From CAVSVP01 sp963731125 (lineage in GTDB: Bacteria > Pseudomonadota > Gammaproteobacteria > Competibacterales > Competibacteraceae): a stretch of DNA of 64,000 bases. The stretch lies in contig CAVSVP010000001.1 of assembly GCA_963731125.1 (NCBI GenBank), positions 1 to 64,000 on the forward strand, given 5' to 3'. The notes beneath the pieces were generated by a model. That model had not been told where the DNA came from, made no database searches, and saw nothing but the letters and a program-made list of their open reading frames with translations. Positions 27,433-37,359 of this stretch are shown here, piece by piece (position 1 is the stretch's first letter; each line of letters starts with the position of its first letter). Both the position numbers and the translations under genes were made by a program.

Positions 27433-28023
27433 ATGGAAACCTTTATTCTCGACACCAGTATCTTCACCAATCCCCACGTGTTCAAGCAATTCGGGGAAAA
27501 TTTCGAGGGCGCCGTCAAAGTTTTCACCGCATTGGCCTTCCGCTCTCGGGCGGAGTTTTATATGCCTACCGCGGTCTATGAGGAATTGCATAAGATGCGC
27601 GAGCTGGGCGAACTGGAGGCGGATTTCGAACGGGTCGTAAAGATTCGTTCGCCCCGCCGCCTGCACCTGTCCATTCCCAGCGAACTGCTCTATGAGTTTA
27701 TCGAAGAAGTGCGCATGCGCATTGACCGGGGTCTGAAAATCGCCGAGGAGTGGACCCGACGGGCCAGGTCCGAGGCGGAAAACAATATGGGCATTTATAT
27801 TACCAAACTCAGGGAGCGCTACCGCGAAGCCATGCGCCGGGGGATTATCGACAGCAAGGAAGACGCCGATCTCTTTCTGCTGGCCTACGAGTTGAACGGC
27901 ACCCTGGTATCGGCCGATGAGGGTTTAAAGAAATGGGCTGACCGGGCCGGCATTAAACGCATCAATGCCCTTAATCTGAGGAAAATCTTGGAGGGGTTAA
28001 TCGAACACAATCCCCCCGCTTAG
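27433..28023 (+). CDS. RNA ligase partner protein, PIN domain
   Basis: A 196-residue protein matching the RNA ligase partner family (UPF0278), a PIN/VapC-like nuclease fold known mainly from archaea. Acidic residues of a PIN active site are present: Asp7 in FILDTSIF, and SKEDADLFLLAYELN plus VSADEGLKKWADR near the C terminus. The 3' end overlaps by 27 bp the convergent RNA ligase gene. Such pairing of ligase and partner is the basis of the family name. It may cut or trim the RNA that the ligase joins; no substrate is known. Confidence 0.8.
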   Translation: METFILDTSIFTNPHVFKQFGENFEGAVKVFTALAFRSRAEFYMPTAVYEELHKMRELGELEADFERVVKIRSPRRLHLSIPSELLYEFIEEVRMRIDRGLKIAEEWTRRARSEAENNMGIYITKLRERYREAMRRGIIDSKEDADLFLLAYELNGTLVSADEGLKKWADRAGIKRINALNLRKILEGLIEHNPPA

Positions 28024-29103
28024 CAAGTGCTGAAGCAGGCCCGTCGTTCTCGGCAATACCTTTTCAAACTCCAAAATAGCAAACCCACCCTCCTCGCTTA
28101 GCCGGCGCTGGCGCACCTGACCCTTGCCCAGCAGACGCCGCAGGGAGCACATCATTAACTCGGCGTTGGCACGCTGCCGGAACCGGCAGCGGTAACGGCG
28201 AAACACCTTATGTTGCTTGCGGCACTGGCGGATGGCATCCAGAGTACCGGCAATCAAGGATTCGCCCAATTCCTGATAGAGCTCCGGCGTCGGCGCAATA
28301 TCGTGTTCCTCCATAAAAAGCACCAGCCGCAGGATGCGGTGCATAAAATATTCCGCCGGCAATTGCTGGATACCCCGCTCGCTTACCTGAATATCGCGAA
28401 CGTTGATCCGGCCGGTGACGTATTTAACGCGCTTATCTTGGGCTGAGTCTGCCTTCATTACGATGCCTTCGCGGCCCTCGCCGTCGAGTTGTAGCATCAA
28501 GTCGCGCAGGGCCTTTACGTCGCAGGTCTGGTATTTGCCAAACAGAGCGACACTGGGCAGACCATAGGTCTCCAGCAACTGCTGTTTCTCCTGATGGGGT
28601 AGAAACCCGGGCTGACTTTGGTGCATTATGTCGAAAACGTAGAACTGCACGTCTTCACCGATAAAGGGAGGACTGCCTTCGTTATAGGGATTTTCCGGCC
28701 CCGCCACCTCGGCGCATAACACCAGATCGGGCTGCGCTTCGAAAAACGCAGTATTAATAAAATCGCTGACCCGGTCCGTGGTAAACGGACAGATATAACC
28801 GCGCCGGGTCAGGGCCAGGATCTCGTCGTGATGGCGAAAAATGCGTACATTATAGCCGTCGATTTTTTCCTCGACCCAGAAGGGTTGCTCAAACTGGGCT
28901 GCGATCCCGGTATCGAGCTGGAGAATACGGCCAACCTTGGGATAGCCCCAGATTACGGTATCGTCCAACACCACAGTGCCTTCGAGCAGGGATTTAAACT
29001 TACGACTAAACCGCAGGTATTGCCAATCGCCGATGCGGGTTGGCTGCATGCGATGGCGTTCCCGGGCATGGGCAATCAGTTGCTGTAATCTGCCTGGCTC
29101 CAC
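27997..29103 (-). CDS. ATP-dependent RNA ligase, archaeal Rnl3-like
   Basis: A 368-residue nucleotidyltransferase of the archaeal (Pab1020-type) RNA ligase family. The lysine that is adenylated is Lys80 in VEEKIDGYNVRI; motif III is near VQFYVFDI, motif IV is EGIVMK and motif V is RVKYVTGRIN. A C-terminal helical domain follows (residues 240-368). The gene is convergent with its PIN-domain partner and overlaps it by 27 bp at the 3' end. The family is common in archaea and rare in bacteria, so the pair was probably transferred. It would circularise or seal 5'-phosphate/3'-hydroxyl RNA ends. Confidence 0.83.
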   Translation of the reverse strand: MEPGRLQQLIAHARERHRMQPTRIGDWQYLRFSRKFKSLLEGTVVLDDTVIWGYPKVGRILQLDTGIAAQFEQPFWVEEKIDGYNVRIFRHHDEILALTRRGYICPFTTDRVSDFINTAFFEAQPDLVLCAEVAGPENPYNEGSPPFIGEDVQFYVFDIMHQSQPGFLPHQEKQQLLETYGLPSVALFGKYQTCDVKALRDLMLQLDGEGREGIVMKADSAQDKRVKYVTGRINVRDIQVSERGIQQLPAEYFMHRILRLVLFMEEHDIAPTPELYQELGESLIAGTLDAIRQCRKQHKVFRRYRCRFRQRANAELMMCSLRRLLGKGQVRQRRLSEEGGFAILEFEKVLPRTTGLLQHLLSGGIVFD

Positions 29104-29167
29104 GGTGAGTTAAAGTCCATTGTTTATAGCGCATAAGATAATCCAACCAGCGACAGATACCTGTATG

Positions 29168-30856
29168 TCAAGGCACAATCCAGTCGCTCACTGCATATAC
29201 TCCGTCTGTTGCCTCTTCATCGACTTTCACAATATAACTGCCCTTCGAGGCAAAGCGCTGGTCGGGGCCAAGGGACACATGGGGATAAACGGAGCTCGTC
29301 GATGCATTGTCGACCAGATGTTCAATGCGTTCGGCAAAATATTCCCTGGAAAAATTATCAAGCAAATGCCGTAGCGCCCGCGAGGTCAGGGTGACGGCAA
29401 AGTAGGCGTTGGCCTGCACGCGTGGCTGCCCGAATGGAATCTGCTTGGACCGTAACCAGGCTTTTATCGGGAAAAGGTGCCGCTGCCGTGCCGTTGGCAA
29501 GTCAAAAGGATAAACAAGATAAATCTTATTCTTAAGCGCTTCCGGAAACGGCGGCGGCGACACGGTTAACAGGTTGCCAGAGAGATAGATAATAGGAATC
29601 GGCGTCGAGGCGAGGTCAAGCCCCTTGGCCAGTTCGGTCAGATCGGGATCTGCTAGCCAGAGCACCACGGTCGCCGGTTTTGTCTGCTGCAATAAGTCTT
29701 TCCAGGCGGCGGCGGTGAGTGGCGCGTTATCCGGGATGCGCCGCTCCTGCAGGTGGTCCACGCCGTAGCGCTGAAGCGCTGCACGAAAGGCATTTGCGGG
29801 TACTAGGCTGTGTTCCACCTCTCGAAATACCTGCAAGATAGGCTTGACATCGGGCGCGCTTTGGACTAGATGTAAACGCTTGGCAAGCACCTCCGCCTCA
29901 AGGGTTAATCCTTTGGAAAAATAAAAAGTATAAAAATCTTGCTCTGTAACGACCGGCAGATCGGTATTGGGAAATAGGCAGGGTATCTCGTAGTTCTCGC
30001 AGAACTCGTGGATCGGTCGCCAGGTGCCGGCGCCAAGTCCGCTGAGTACGGCAAACACCGGTTGTTGGCGGTAATAAGTTTCGAGCTGAGCAGGCCAGGT
30101 ATGCGCAGGACCGGTTAAGTCCCAGACATGAAGCTCCCACTTTCGATACGCTTCGTACTTAACATCTTTGTACCAGGGTGCGTGTTTGGCTCTGCGCGTC
30201 TCATGGCGCGTTTCGGCATTTTTGCTTTGCAGGTAGGTTTCCAGAACAGCCAGCATGGCGGCGCGCTGTTCGGGGTCGGCCCCTTCCGTGATAACCGTTG
30301 CAAAATGAATTGTGGTATCCGTGACGCCGGGCGATGGAGCGGATGATAACGACTTCAGATACGTGGTGAGTAATGTCAATTCTTCGTCGCTGAGGGAGTA
30401 ACGTGGCATTAAGGTATCGAGAGTTCGGCCGGCCGGATCAATACCGTCACGGATCGCTCTCGCCAACGTCTCATCGGTATAGGCAGGTCTTGTTCCCGGC
30501 CCTTCGCTGCGCGAGGCATACATTTGTTTGCGAAATATCTCACGCGGTCGGTAAAGGATATCGCCGCTGATGGGCGGAACGAAGACCTGGCCCTCACTGG
30601 AACTCAACCCGCTACGGCGATGACACCCAATGCAGGCGACCTGGGTGCCTTGCAAGGGAATATCGTGCTGCACCACAGCCCGCATCGGTTGGCCCGAAGG
30701 CAGCCGTCCCTGCCGATACATTTGCTTGCCCAGTTCGACTTGGTGCTCATCCGAAAGCGACGGCGCAGTGTCCGGCGCCGACTGTGGTTCCGCCGCAACT
30801 CCGGCGACACAGAAGACTACCGCAAAGACTTTACTGAGATGCTGCGTCGTCGCCAT
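29168..30856 (-). CDS. Exported c-type cytochrome fused to a periplasmic-binding domain
   Basis: A 562-residue protein: signal peptide (residues 1-22), a mono-haem cytochrome c domain with CIGCH at 75-79 and a likely axial Met in LMPRYSLSDEEL near 150, then a 380-residue type I periplasmic-binding-like domain (VFAVLSGLGAGTWRPIHEFC, PIPIIYLSGNLL) ending in YIVKVDE...VSDWIVP. This is an unusual combination. The gene is last in a leftward cluster with two SCO copper chaperones. A paralogue lies at 50.6-52.4 kb beside another SCO gene. It may accept electrons from the exported oxidases or sense a ligand; neither is shown. Confidence 0.72.
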   Translation of the reverse strand: MATTQHLSKVFAVVFCVAGVAAEPQSAPDTAPSLSDEHQVELGKQMYRQGRLPSGQPMRAVVQHDIPLQGTQVACIGCHRRSGLSSSEGQVFVPPISGDILYRPREIFRKQMYASRSEGPGTRPAYTDETLARAIRDGIDPAGRTLDTLMPRYSLSDEELTLLTTYLKSLSSAPSPGVTDTTIHFATVITEGADPEQRAAMLAVLETYLQSKNAETRHETRRAKHAPWYKDVKYEAYRKWELHVWDLTGPAHTWPAQLETYYRQQPVFAVLSGLGAGTWRPIHEFCENYEIPCLFPNTDLPVVTEQDFYTFYFSKGLTLEAEVLAKRLHLVQSAPDVKPILQVFREVEHSLVPANAFRAALQRYGVDHLQERRIPDNAPLTAAAWKDLLQQTKPATVVLWLADPDLTELAKGLDLASTPIPIIYLSGNLLTVSPPPFPEALKNKIYLVYPFDLPTARQRHLFPIKAWLRSKQIPFGQPRVQANAYFAVTLTSRALRHLLDNFSREYFAERIEHLVDNASTSSVYPHVSLGPDQRFASKGSYIVKVDEEATDGVYAVSDWIVP

Positions 30857-30885
30857 GCCTGTTACGTCCGGTGATTGTGGATAAT

Positions 30886-31593
30886 TTATCTGGCCGTTAT
30901 CCGGTGATACTCGTCCAACAGGTCCGCCGCACTCGCGAAGCCTTCGAGACGGACCCAGGTTGTCTCCGACGAAGCGCGCAGAAAGGTCAGGGGGGCATGA
31001 TTCATTTTATTGCCCCGGTACGAGTCGAACGCCTTCTGTACGGTGACGATGTCGTCAGGACTGCCGGTCAGAAACTGCCACTGCGGTTTTGCCCGATACC
31101 TTGCGGCGTACTCACGCAACCTCGTAAGAGTATCGTATTCCGGATCGATGGTGATCGACACCATCTGCGGTTTGACCCGTTCGGTGACCAGCGCCTCCTG
31201 GGTCTGGGAAAAGGTCGCGCTCAACACGGGGCAGATGGCGGTGCACGAAGTAAAGATAAAGTTTAATAACACCGGCCCATCGGTAGCGAGGGTCGATGCC
31301 AGCGACACTTTCTGTCCTTGGGTGTTAACGAGCGTTACATCGGGAATGGCATAAAGGTGTTCCGAGCGCACGTATCCGGCATTCTCACTGGGAGCGTGAT
31401 GAGCATGATGAGCATGCTGGTGGTGCGCATGCGGGTCAGCGTCGGTGCTCTGTGGGTAAAGTTCCTCTGCGGCTGACCAACCCGGCAGGGTAAGCGCTAC
31501 GAATCCTCCGCAGAGCAGTGCAGCGGCGATATGAAACTTGACACGGTTGGTGCTCATTGACAGCAACATCTTCTTTCTCCAGGGGATATTCAT
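30886..31593 (-). CDS. SCO1/SenC copper chaperone with histidine-rich stretch
   Basis: A 235-residue SCO-family protein with a signal peptide or N-terminal anchor (residues 20-42). A His cluster (HAHHQHAHHAHHA) lies between the leader and the domain and should bind copper or nickel. The thioredoxin-like domain has the copper pair in FTSCTAICPVLSATFSQ and the His in KMNHAPLTFLRAS. It starts at ATG 31593, overlapping the stop of the next SCO gene (ATGA), and is followed by the cytochrome fusion gene after 29 bp. SCO proteins deliver copper to oxidases; here the likely clients are the multicopper oxidases upstream. Confidence 0.82.
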   Translation of the reverse strand: MNIPWRKKMLLSMSTNRVKFHIAAALLCGGFVALTLPGWSAAEELYPQSTDADPHAHHQHAHHAHHAPSENAGYVRSEHLYAIPDVTLVNTQGQKVSLASTLATDGPVLLNFIFTSCTAICPVLSATFSQTQEALVTERVKPQMVSITIDPEYDTLTRLREYAARYRAKPQWQFLTGSPDDIVTVQKAFDSYRGNKMNHAPLTFLRASSETTWVRLEGFASAADLLDEYHRITAR

Positions 31594-32107
31594 GACTGCG
31601 GCAAGTCTTCGGGTTTTAGCAAGCCCCTGACAATCCGGGTGATGTTGTCGGAGGAGGTGCCGAAGCGAATGAGGTTTGCGAGATTTCCCTCCGGGTCCAC
31701 GACATAGACATACGAGCTGTGATCCACGAGATAAAAGCCATTTTCATCGGGCTTGCGGACATACACGGGTGCCCGGTACTGCTCGGCCACTGCCATGATC
31801 TCTTCCTGGGTTCCGGTTAACCCGAGCAGGGAGGGATGGTAATAAGGCAAATACTGGCGAAGAACCTCCTGGGTATCCCGCTGGGGATCTACCGAGATAA
31901 ACAGCGGTTGCACACGCTCCGCTAACGGGCCCAACTCCCGCAAGGCCTTCGCCATATCACCCAGCGTGAGCGGGCAAGTATCGGCGCAGGAGGTAAAACC
32001 AAAATAGATAAGAACAACCTTACCTTTAGCGTCGTGCAGCGAAAAGCGTTGGCCGTGGTGGTCTGTCAAGGTGAAATCGCCCCCATAGTGGCGCAATGCT
32101 TATAAGC

Positions 32108-33569
32108 TGTCCATTACACACATCTTGAACGGCAGGGCCGCCGCCCCCATCTGGGGAGGTAGACACAGATGAGGGGTATGAGGTGATGACGGAGACGGTA
32201 GCGGTGGCGGTGAGTTGGGCGGTGGCCGAGTTGGGCGGGGCGAAGCTGGGGGATGCCCGGCTGAACCGACGGCTGGTACGGGTGGCGGAACGCCTGGGGG
32301 CGCAACCGGGCGCCAGCATTCCGGTAGCCTGCGGCGGCTGGGCGGAGACGCAGGCGGCGTATCGGTTGCTGGCCCATGAGGCGGTCACCTGGGAGCAGGT
32401 GCTCGCGCCGCACTGGGACTGTAGTGTCGAGCGGATGCGCGGCCATCCGGTGGTGTTGTGCGTGCAGGACAGCACGGAGTTGGACTATACCGCCCAGCGG
32501 GCATCGCCGGGTTGGGGCCGCTGAGCTACTTGCGGCAGCACGGGCTGTACGTGCATCCCACCCTGGCGGTCACGCCGGACGGGGTGCCGCTGGGGGTGCT
32601 GGACACCTGGATGTGGACCCGCGACTGGGAGACCTTCGGCGAAGACAAGCGACACTGGCCGATCGAGGCCAAGGAGAGCATGCGCTGGCTGGAAGGCTTC
32701 GAGCGCTGCGCCGAACTGGCCGCGAGCCTGCCCGACACCCGGTTGGTCTATGTCGCCGACCGGGAATGCGACATTCACGAGTTCATGGTCCGGGCGCAAC
32801 GGGAGCCGGGGATCGACTGGCTGATCCGGGCCACCCACAATCGCTGCCTGGCCAAAGGCGACAAGCGGTGGGACCGGCTGGCGCAGGCCCCGGTGTTGGG
32901 CGAGGTAACGTTCACCCTGCCCGCCCGGCCGACCGGCCGAGCCGGCCGGTGGTGCTGACGGTGCGGGCCGAACGGGTCACCCTGCACCCGAAAGGTGGCG
33001 AACCGGTGACGGTCACCGCGCTGCGGGCGCGGGAAGAATCCCCGCCGGCCGGGGTCGAACCGCTCGACTGGCGCCTGCTGACCAACCGCTCGGCCGACAC
33101 CCTGGCCCAAGCGGCCGAATTGATCCAGTGGTACGGAAGCCGTTGGAGTATAGAGGTTTTTTCCCGAATCTTGAAAACCGGCTGCCGGGTGGAGCCTTGC
33201 AACTCAGCACCCTGGACCGTTTGGAACCCGCTTTGGCCTTGTACTTGATCATCGCCTGGCGGATTCAGTACCTGACCGTGCTGGGGCGGACTACCCCCGA
33301 GCTGCCCTGTGACGCCGTGTTGGACCCGGCCGAATGGCAGGCCGTTTACGTCGCGATCCACCGCCGGCCCCCGCCGGTGATCCCGCCGCCGCTGCCGACC
33401 ATGCTCGGCTGGATCGCCCGCCTGGGCGGCCATTTGGGGCGCAAGTGCGACGGCCCCCCCGGCCCCCAAGCCTTGTGGATCGGCTTGCAGCGGGCCCGCG
33501 ACCTCGCCTGGGGAATGGAATTGGCGTCTGATCTCCATGCCCAATAACGGTTAGAGATATGTGAAGGAA
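32108..33569 (+). mobile_element. IS4-family insertion sequence in a SCO gene (1462 bp)
   Basis: Ends are weakly matched inverted repeats, TGTCCATTACACACATCT on the left and TTCCTTCACATATCT read inwards on the right. A 10-bp direct repeat GCTTATAAGC (32098-32107 and 33570-33579), itself a palindrome, flanks it. It contains one frameshifted transposase gene. Confidence 0.8.
32186..33547 (+). pseudogene. IS4-family transposase with three frameshifts
   Basis: The start (WAVAELGGAKLGDARLNRRL, QAAYRLLAHEAVTWEQVL) matches the N terminus of IS4/IS50-type transposases; VVLCVQDSTELDY holds the first Asp, VYVADRECDIHEFM the second, and YGSRWSIEVFSRILKTGCRV the Glu (YREK-like). The reading frame changes near 32510, 32935 and 33190, and the C terminus (LALYLIIAWRIQYLTVLGR to ASDLHAQ) is intact. 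The protein motifs are well kept, so the lesions are recent or partly sequencing errors. As written it is non-functional. Confidence 0.8.
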
Positions 33570-33725
33570 GCTTATAAGCCACGGGAGCTGCCTCACCGAT
33601 AACGGGTACGCTAAGAAAAATGCTCAAAACATAGATCAGCGGCAACAGGATTTGCAAAATGCGGCGCTGCATGAGAAATCTCCGAATATAGATACAAAAG
33701 TAGCTTACTCAAATCCGCTTGTCGA

Positions 33726-35375
33726 TTACTGGGCAGCTTCCGGAGGAGCTTCATTGACTGGCGGCGGTGCGGTATCGGCGGATTCTTCTACCGCTGAAGG
33801 AACAGCCTGAAATAACACTACCCCGGCAGCCTGATCCGGATAATTATTAAAAATAACAAACAAATCCAGGCGATTATCGTTATTGAAATCTTCCACGGCA
33901 AAATTAACCGGTTTCTTGCCACCTTCGACGGCAAGGCGGTGGGGTTTATTAACGAACCGTCCGCCGCCAGTACCGTAGAAAATCTGCATCTCCGGCGAAA
34001 ATTCGCTGACCAATACTAGTTCCGGGTAACCGTCCGCATTGAGATCCGCCAGTTGTATGGCACTGACGTTCCAGGCATCGAGGGTAAGAGTCTGATTGTC
34101 TGCGAAGCTGCCGTCGCCATTGCCTAGTGATACGGTCAGTTCGCTGCCTTGGGGGCTGTAAAAAATCAGATCCAACGCAGCGTCCTGGTTAACATCACCG
34201 ACGAGCCAGTCGGGCCCACGGAAATCCAGGGCCAGGGGGGCGAAATTTCCTTGGCCGTCGCCGCGGTAGAGATAAGTGCGGCGATCATTGGAAAACAGCA
34301 GATCCACAAGAGCATCGCCGTCGAAGTCTCCGGCATGTAACGCTTGCGGACGGTTTAACACGATTTTTTGTGGCTCGGAAAAAGTGCCGTCGCCGTTGCC
34401 GAAGAACGTGGCAATATAGCGCTCTCCAACGTTACCCGTTCGGGAGACGATAATATCATCATGGTGGTCTTCGTTAACGTCGGCTACCAGGAGATCGGCA
34501 ATGTAGCGGTCGTCCCACGTGGATGTCGTTTCCATGACCAGGCACGGTGTCTGCGGGGCAAAGCCGCCGTCACCGTCGCCAAGGAGTACCGGCAGACGCT
34601 GGTTAGCGCTAAGGTCGCTTCCGCAAACATTGCCGATAACCAGCGTCCCCCACCGTTCACCCTGAGCGCCCGCCACCAGATCGAGGATACCGTCTTCGTT
34701 AAAGTCTCCCAGCGCGATGGGGCCCGGCAAGTCTCCTAAAAAGAAGGTTTTCATCTTCTCGAAGGGTTTATCTCCTTCGCCGAAGTAGCCGCCGATCTGC
34801 CTGGATTGACCATTTCGATGCCAGAGCAGAGCATCCTTGACCCCGTCTCCATCGAAGTCGGCAATCAATACATCGCGTACCCAGTAAGCGGACAGCGTTA
34901 CCGGCAGCGGTGGTTCGAAGGCTGCCTGCGGCGGTTCGGCATCCGGGACAGCGCCATCAGGGTCCGGGCATCCGCTTTCCTGTTGCCCGTCCGGTTGCGA
35001 ACCGCCGCCATCGTCGGGGGGTGGTGGTACGGTGACAATGGCGTCCAGACGTATATTTTCCACTTCGGGAAGCGGTGCCAGGGCGGTGATACCCGCGGCC
35101 GGCAGGGTGGCGGCGATGCTGTTATTGATCCACAGCACAATGACATCACCGGCTCCAGCGCTTTTTACCAAGGTCTGAATGGCCTCGTCCCGGACATCGA
35201 CGGCATCGGAAAATCCGACAATGACCTCGAAGGTTTGGTCAGGATGCGCACAGCGCAGAGCCGCCTGAAGATCAGGGGCGATGACTCCATCCTGGGCGCC
35301 GACGGTTACCGCGAGGCTCAGTAATAAACCGAACATAGTTATCCGGCTTCCGCCACTGAGTAAAATCGCCGCCAT
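33726..35375 (-). CDS. Exported FG-GAP repeat protein with a protease-prodomain-like N terminus
   Basis: A 549-residue secreted protein. After the signal peptide (to about residue 27), residues 45-120 (TFEVIVGFSDAVDV, DVIVLWINNSIAATLP, LPEVENIRLD) closely follow the prodomain of the subtilisin-like gene at 37.4-39.0 kb. A proline-rich linker leads to about seven FG-GAP/VCBS repeats with calcium-loop-like motifs (VLIADFDGDGVKDALLWHR, ALGDFNEDGILDLVAGA, AIQLADLNADGYPELVLVS), probably a beta-propeller. No protease domain follows the prodomain. GAGG precedes ATG 35375 by 8 bp. It lies downstream of an IS that separates it from the protease gene. Confidence 0.78.
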   Translation of the reverse strand: MAAILLSGGSRITMFGLLLSLAVTVGAQDGVIAPDLQAALRCAHPDQTFEVIVGFSDAVDVRDEAIQTLVKSAGAGDVIVLWINNSIAATLPAAGITALAPLPEVENIRLDAIVTVPPPPDDGGGSQPDGQQESGCPDPDGAVPDAEPPQAAFEPPLPVTLSAYWVRDVLIADFDGDGVKDALLWHRNGQSRQIGGYFGEGDKPFEKMKTFFLGDLPGPIALGDFNEDGILDLVAGAQGERWGTLVIGNVCGSDLSANQRLPVLLGDGDGGFAPQTPCLVMETTSTWDDRYIADLLVADVNEDHHDDIIVSRTGNVGERYIATFFGNGDGTFSEPQKIVLNRPQALHAGDFDGDALVDLLFSNDRRTYLYRGDGQGNFAPLALDFRGPDWLVGDVNQDAALDLIFYSPQGSELTVSLGNGDGSFADNQTLTLDAWNVSAIQLADLNADGYPELVLVSEFSPEMQIFYGTGGGRFVNKPHRLAVEGGKKPVNFAVEDFNNDNRLDLFVIFNNYPDQAAGVVLFQAVPSAVEESADTAPPPVNEAPPEAAQ

Positions 35376-35420
35376 ACTTTAACCTCGCAATGTTGCACCT
35401 TATGCCGTTATGCCGCGAAA

Positions 35421-37161
35421 ATTCGGCTTGGTTCAATCCAAGGTAACAGCTTAGAAGGGTAGCCAATGCTGATATTTCCGGTAGAGTGAGATTGTGCCAA
35501 AACCCACTCTGTCGGAGGTCATCAACATGGCTACCCAAGTGACTAATACCGCTTCCTGTGCCCCGTTCGTCAACGCTGTCTTTGGCTGCGCCGCCCACGC
35601 CTTGGATGGTGAGCAGCGCCAGCAACTGGCGGTGCAGGTGTTGGCGCGGAGCGAGCCGGTGACGGAGCTGGCCGGCGCGGCATCAGGTCAGCCGGAAGTT
35701 TCTCTATCATCAAGCGGACAAGGGCGAGCAGGCCCTGGAGCAGGCGTTTCAGTCGCCGCCGCCGAGCGACGAGGAGGTGTTGTTCTACTTGCCGGTCACC
35801 CGCGCCTGGTTGCGGCAAGTGGTGTTGGCTCTGGTGTTGCTGTGTCACAGCTCGTTCCGGGGAGTGATCGGGTTTTTCCGGGACGTGCTCGATCAGCCCA
35901 TCGCCCTGGGCACGGTGCACAACATCGTTCAGCAGGCGGTGGGCGAGGCGCGCCGGATCAATGCCCGGCAAGACCTGTCGCGGGTCCGGGCGGGCAGCCA
36001 TGATGAACTGTTCCAGGGCCGCCAACCGGTGTTGGTGGGCATCGACCTGGATTCCACGTATTGCTACCTGCTGGCGCTGGAAGCGCACCGCGATGCGCGA
36101 GACCTGGGCGATTCATCTGTGGGACGTGGCCGAGCAGGGACTGCAGCCGGACTACGTGGTGGCCGACGGCGGGCCGGGGTTGCGCGCCGGGCAAGCGCTG
36201 GCCTGGCCCGAGGTGCCTTGCGACGGGGATGTCTTTCACGGGTTGCAGACGGTGACCCGCCTGGTCGCGACGCTGGAAAAGCGCGCTTATGCGGCGATCG
36301 CCCAGCGCGAGGAGCTGGAGCAGAAGATGGCAGAAGGCCAAACACCGGGGCCAGGGTCGTTCGCTGTCCAAACCGCTGGCCGGGGCCCGTGCCCAGAGGC
36401 CACCGCCGTTCACTTGGCCGACACGGTGCAGACGTTGGCCCCGTGGCTGCGCGAGGATATCCTCGCCTTGGCCGGCCCCGACGCCCCTACCCGCGAGGCG
36501 CTCTATGATTTCGTGGTCGCCGCCCTGCAGGAGCTCGAAGCCCTGGATCCCAACGCCTGGGCCCGGTGCGGCGCACCCTGGCCAACCAACGCGACACCTG
36601 CTGGCCTTCGCCACCCGCCTGGATCAGGAACTCGAAGCGCTGGCCCGGCAGTTCGCCGTGCCCATGGCCCGCGTGCGCGAGATGTTGGCCCTGGCCAGCC
36701 TACCGCGCACCACCACCGCCTATTGGGCCAAGGCCACGGCTTTGCATCGGCAACTCCATGAGCGCTTTTTCCCCCTCCAGCAGGCACTCGAGGAACGGCG
36801 TAAGCGGTTTCACCGCGCCAGTTCCCTGGTCGAGAACTTCAACAGCCGGTTGCGCAACTATTTCTTCCTGCGCCGCCAGATCGGCCCCGCTTATCTGGAT
36901 TTGCTGCGGTTCTTTCTCAACCACCAGCCTTTTGCGCGCAGCGAAAAACCCGAACGCCGCGGCAAATCCCCCGCCGAACTGTTGACCGGTCAACCCCATC
37001 CACATTGGTTGGAAATGCTCGGCTTCACCCGCTTCCGGCGGGCCCGCTGCGCCGCCTAATACCTTCATCGGATTGGCCGTTATTTTCCTCCGCCTCTTCA
37101 GAGGCAATGGCATCGCTATGCCTGTGTTACCCTAAATCCTGGATTTTTGAACCATGCCGAA
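35421..37161 (+). mobile_element. Insertion sequence of unnamed DDE family (about 1.74 kb)
   Basis: Ends share TTCGGCTTGGTTCAA on the left with TTCGGCATGGTTCAA read inwards on the right, followed by ATCCA and GGTAACA on both sides. No clear duplicated target was found. It separates the FG-GAP gene from the subtilisin-like gene. The gene inside is frameshifted. Confidence 0.65.
35527..37059 (+). pseudogene. DDE-type transposase with three frameshifts
   Basis: From ATG 35527 (after GGAGG) the protein begins MATQVTNTASCAPFVNAV, shifts frame near 35680, continues FYLPVTRAWLRQVVLALVLL and VLVGIDLDSTYCYLLAL (first Asp), then VVADGGPGLRAGQALAW (second Asp), shifts near 36090 and 36590, and ends in RASSLVENFNSRLRNYFFLR (Glu) and HWLEMLGFTRFRRARCAA. 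I recognise it as a transposase but not its IS family name. Motifs are intact apart from the shifts. Confidence 0.7.
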
Positions 37162-37359
37162 AATTCCCCCTCTCACTGCACCTTCTCACTTTCGGTCGGT
37201 GACGTCCAGGGTGACACCGGCGCCGCTACCCATCGGCATCGCGGAGCTGAACGACCATTCATAAGTCAGCAGGTCAACTGTCCACGCTCACTCACCCTAA
37301 TACGGCTTCCTGCACATGAAGAGGGTGACGGCACCTGGATAAAGCTTAGAGGTGGGCTG
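37162..37359. other. Short intergenic between IS and protease gene
   Basis: About 200 bp downstream of the protease gene. No feature recognised. Confidence 0.35.

Larger units (their letters stand above)
31590..33672 (-). pseudogene. Second SCO copper chaperone gene, split by an IS4-family element
   Basis: The body (32097-31590) encodes HYGGDFTLTDHHGQ, FTSCADTCPLTLGDMAKAL (copper Cys pair) and LVDHSSYVYVVDPEG (copper His). The signal peptide lies beyond the IS: ATG 33672 (MQRRILQILLPLIYVLSIFL to GEAAPVAYK), with GGAGA upstream. The 10-bp duplication GCTTATAAGC flanks the IS. Joining the pieces gives 611 nt, one base short of an open frame, so a single-base loss occurred at or after insertion, or one base is miscalled. 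A product starting at an internal ATG would lack the export signal. Confidence 0.75.

Noticed and set aside
35421..37161. Reading the IS at 35.4 kb as part of the oxidase system
   Set aside because: Inverted ends and a DDE-type transposase show it is a mobile element that inserted into the locus.
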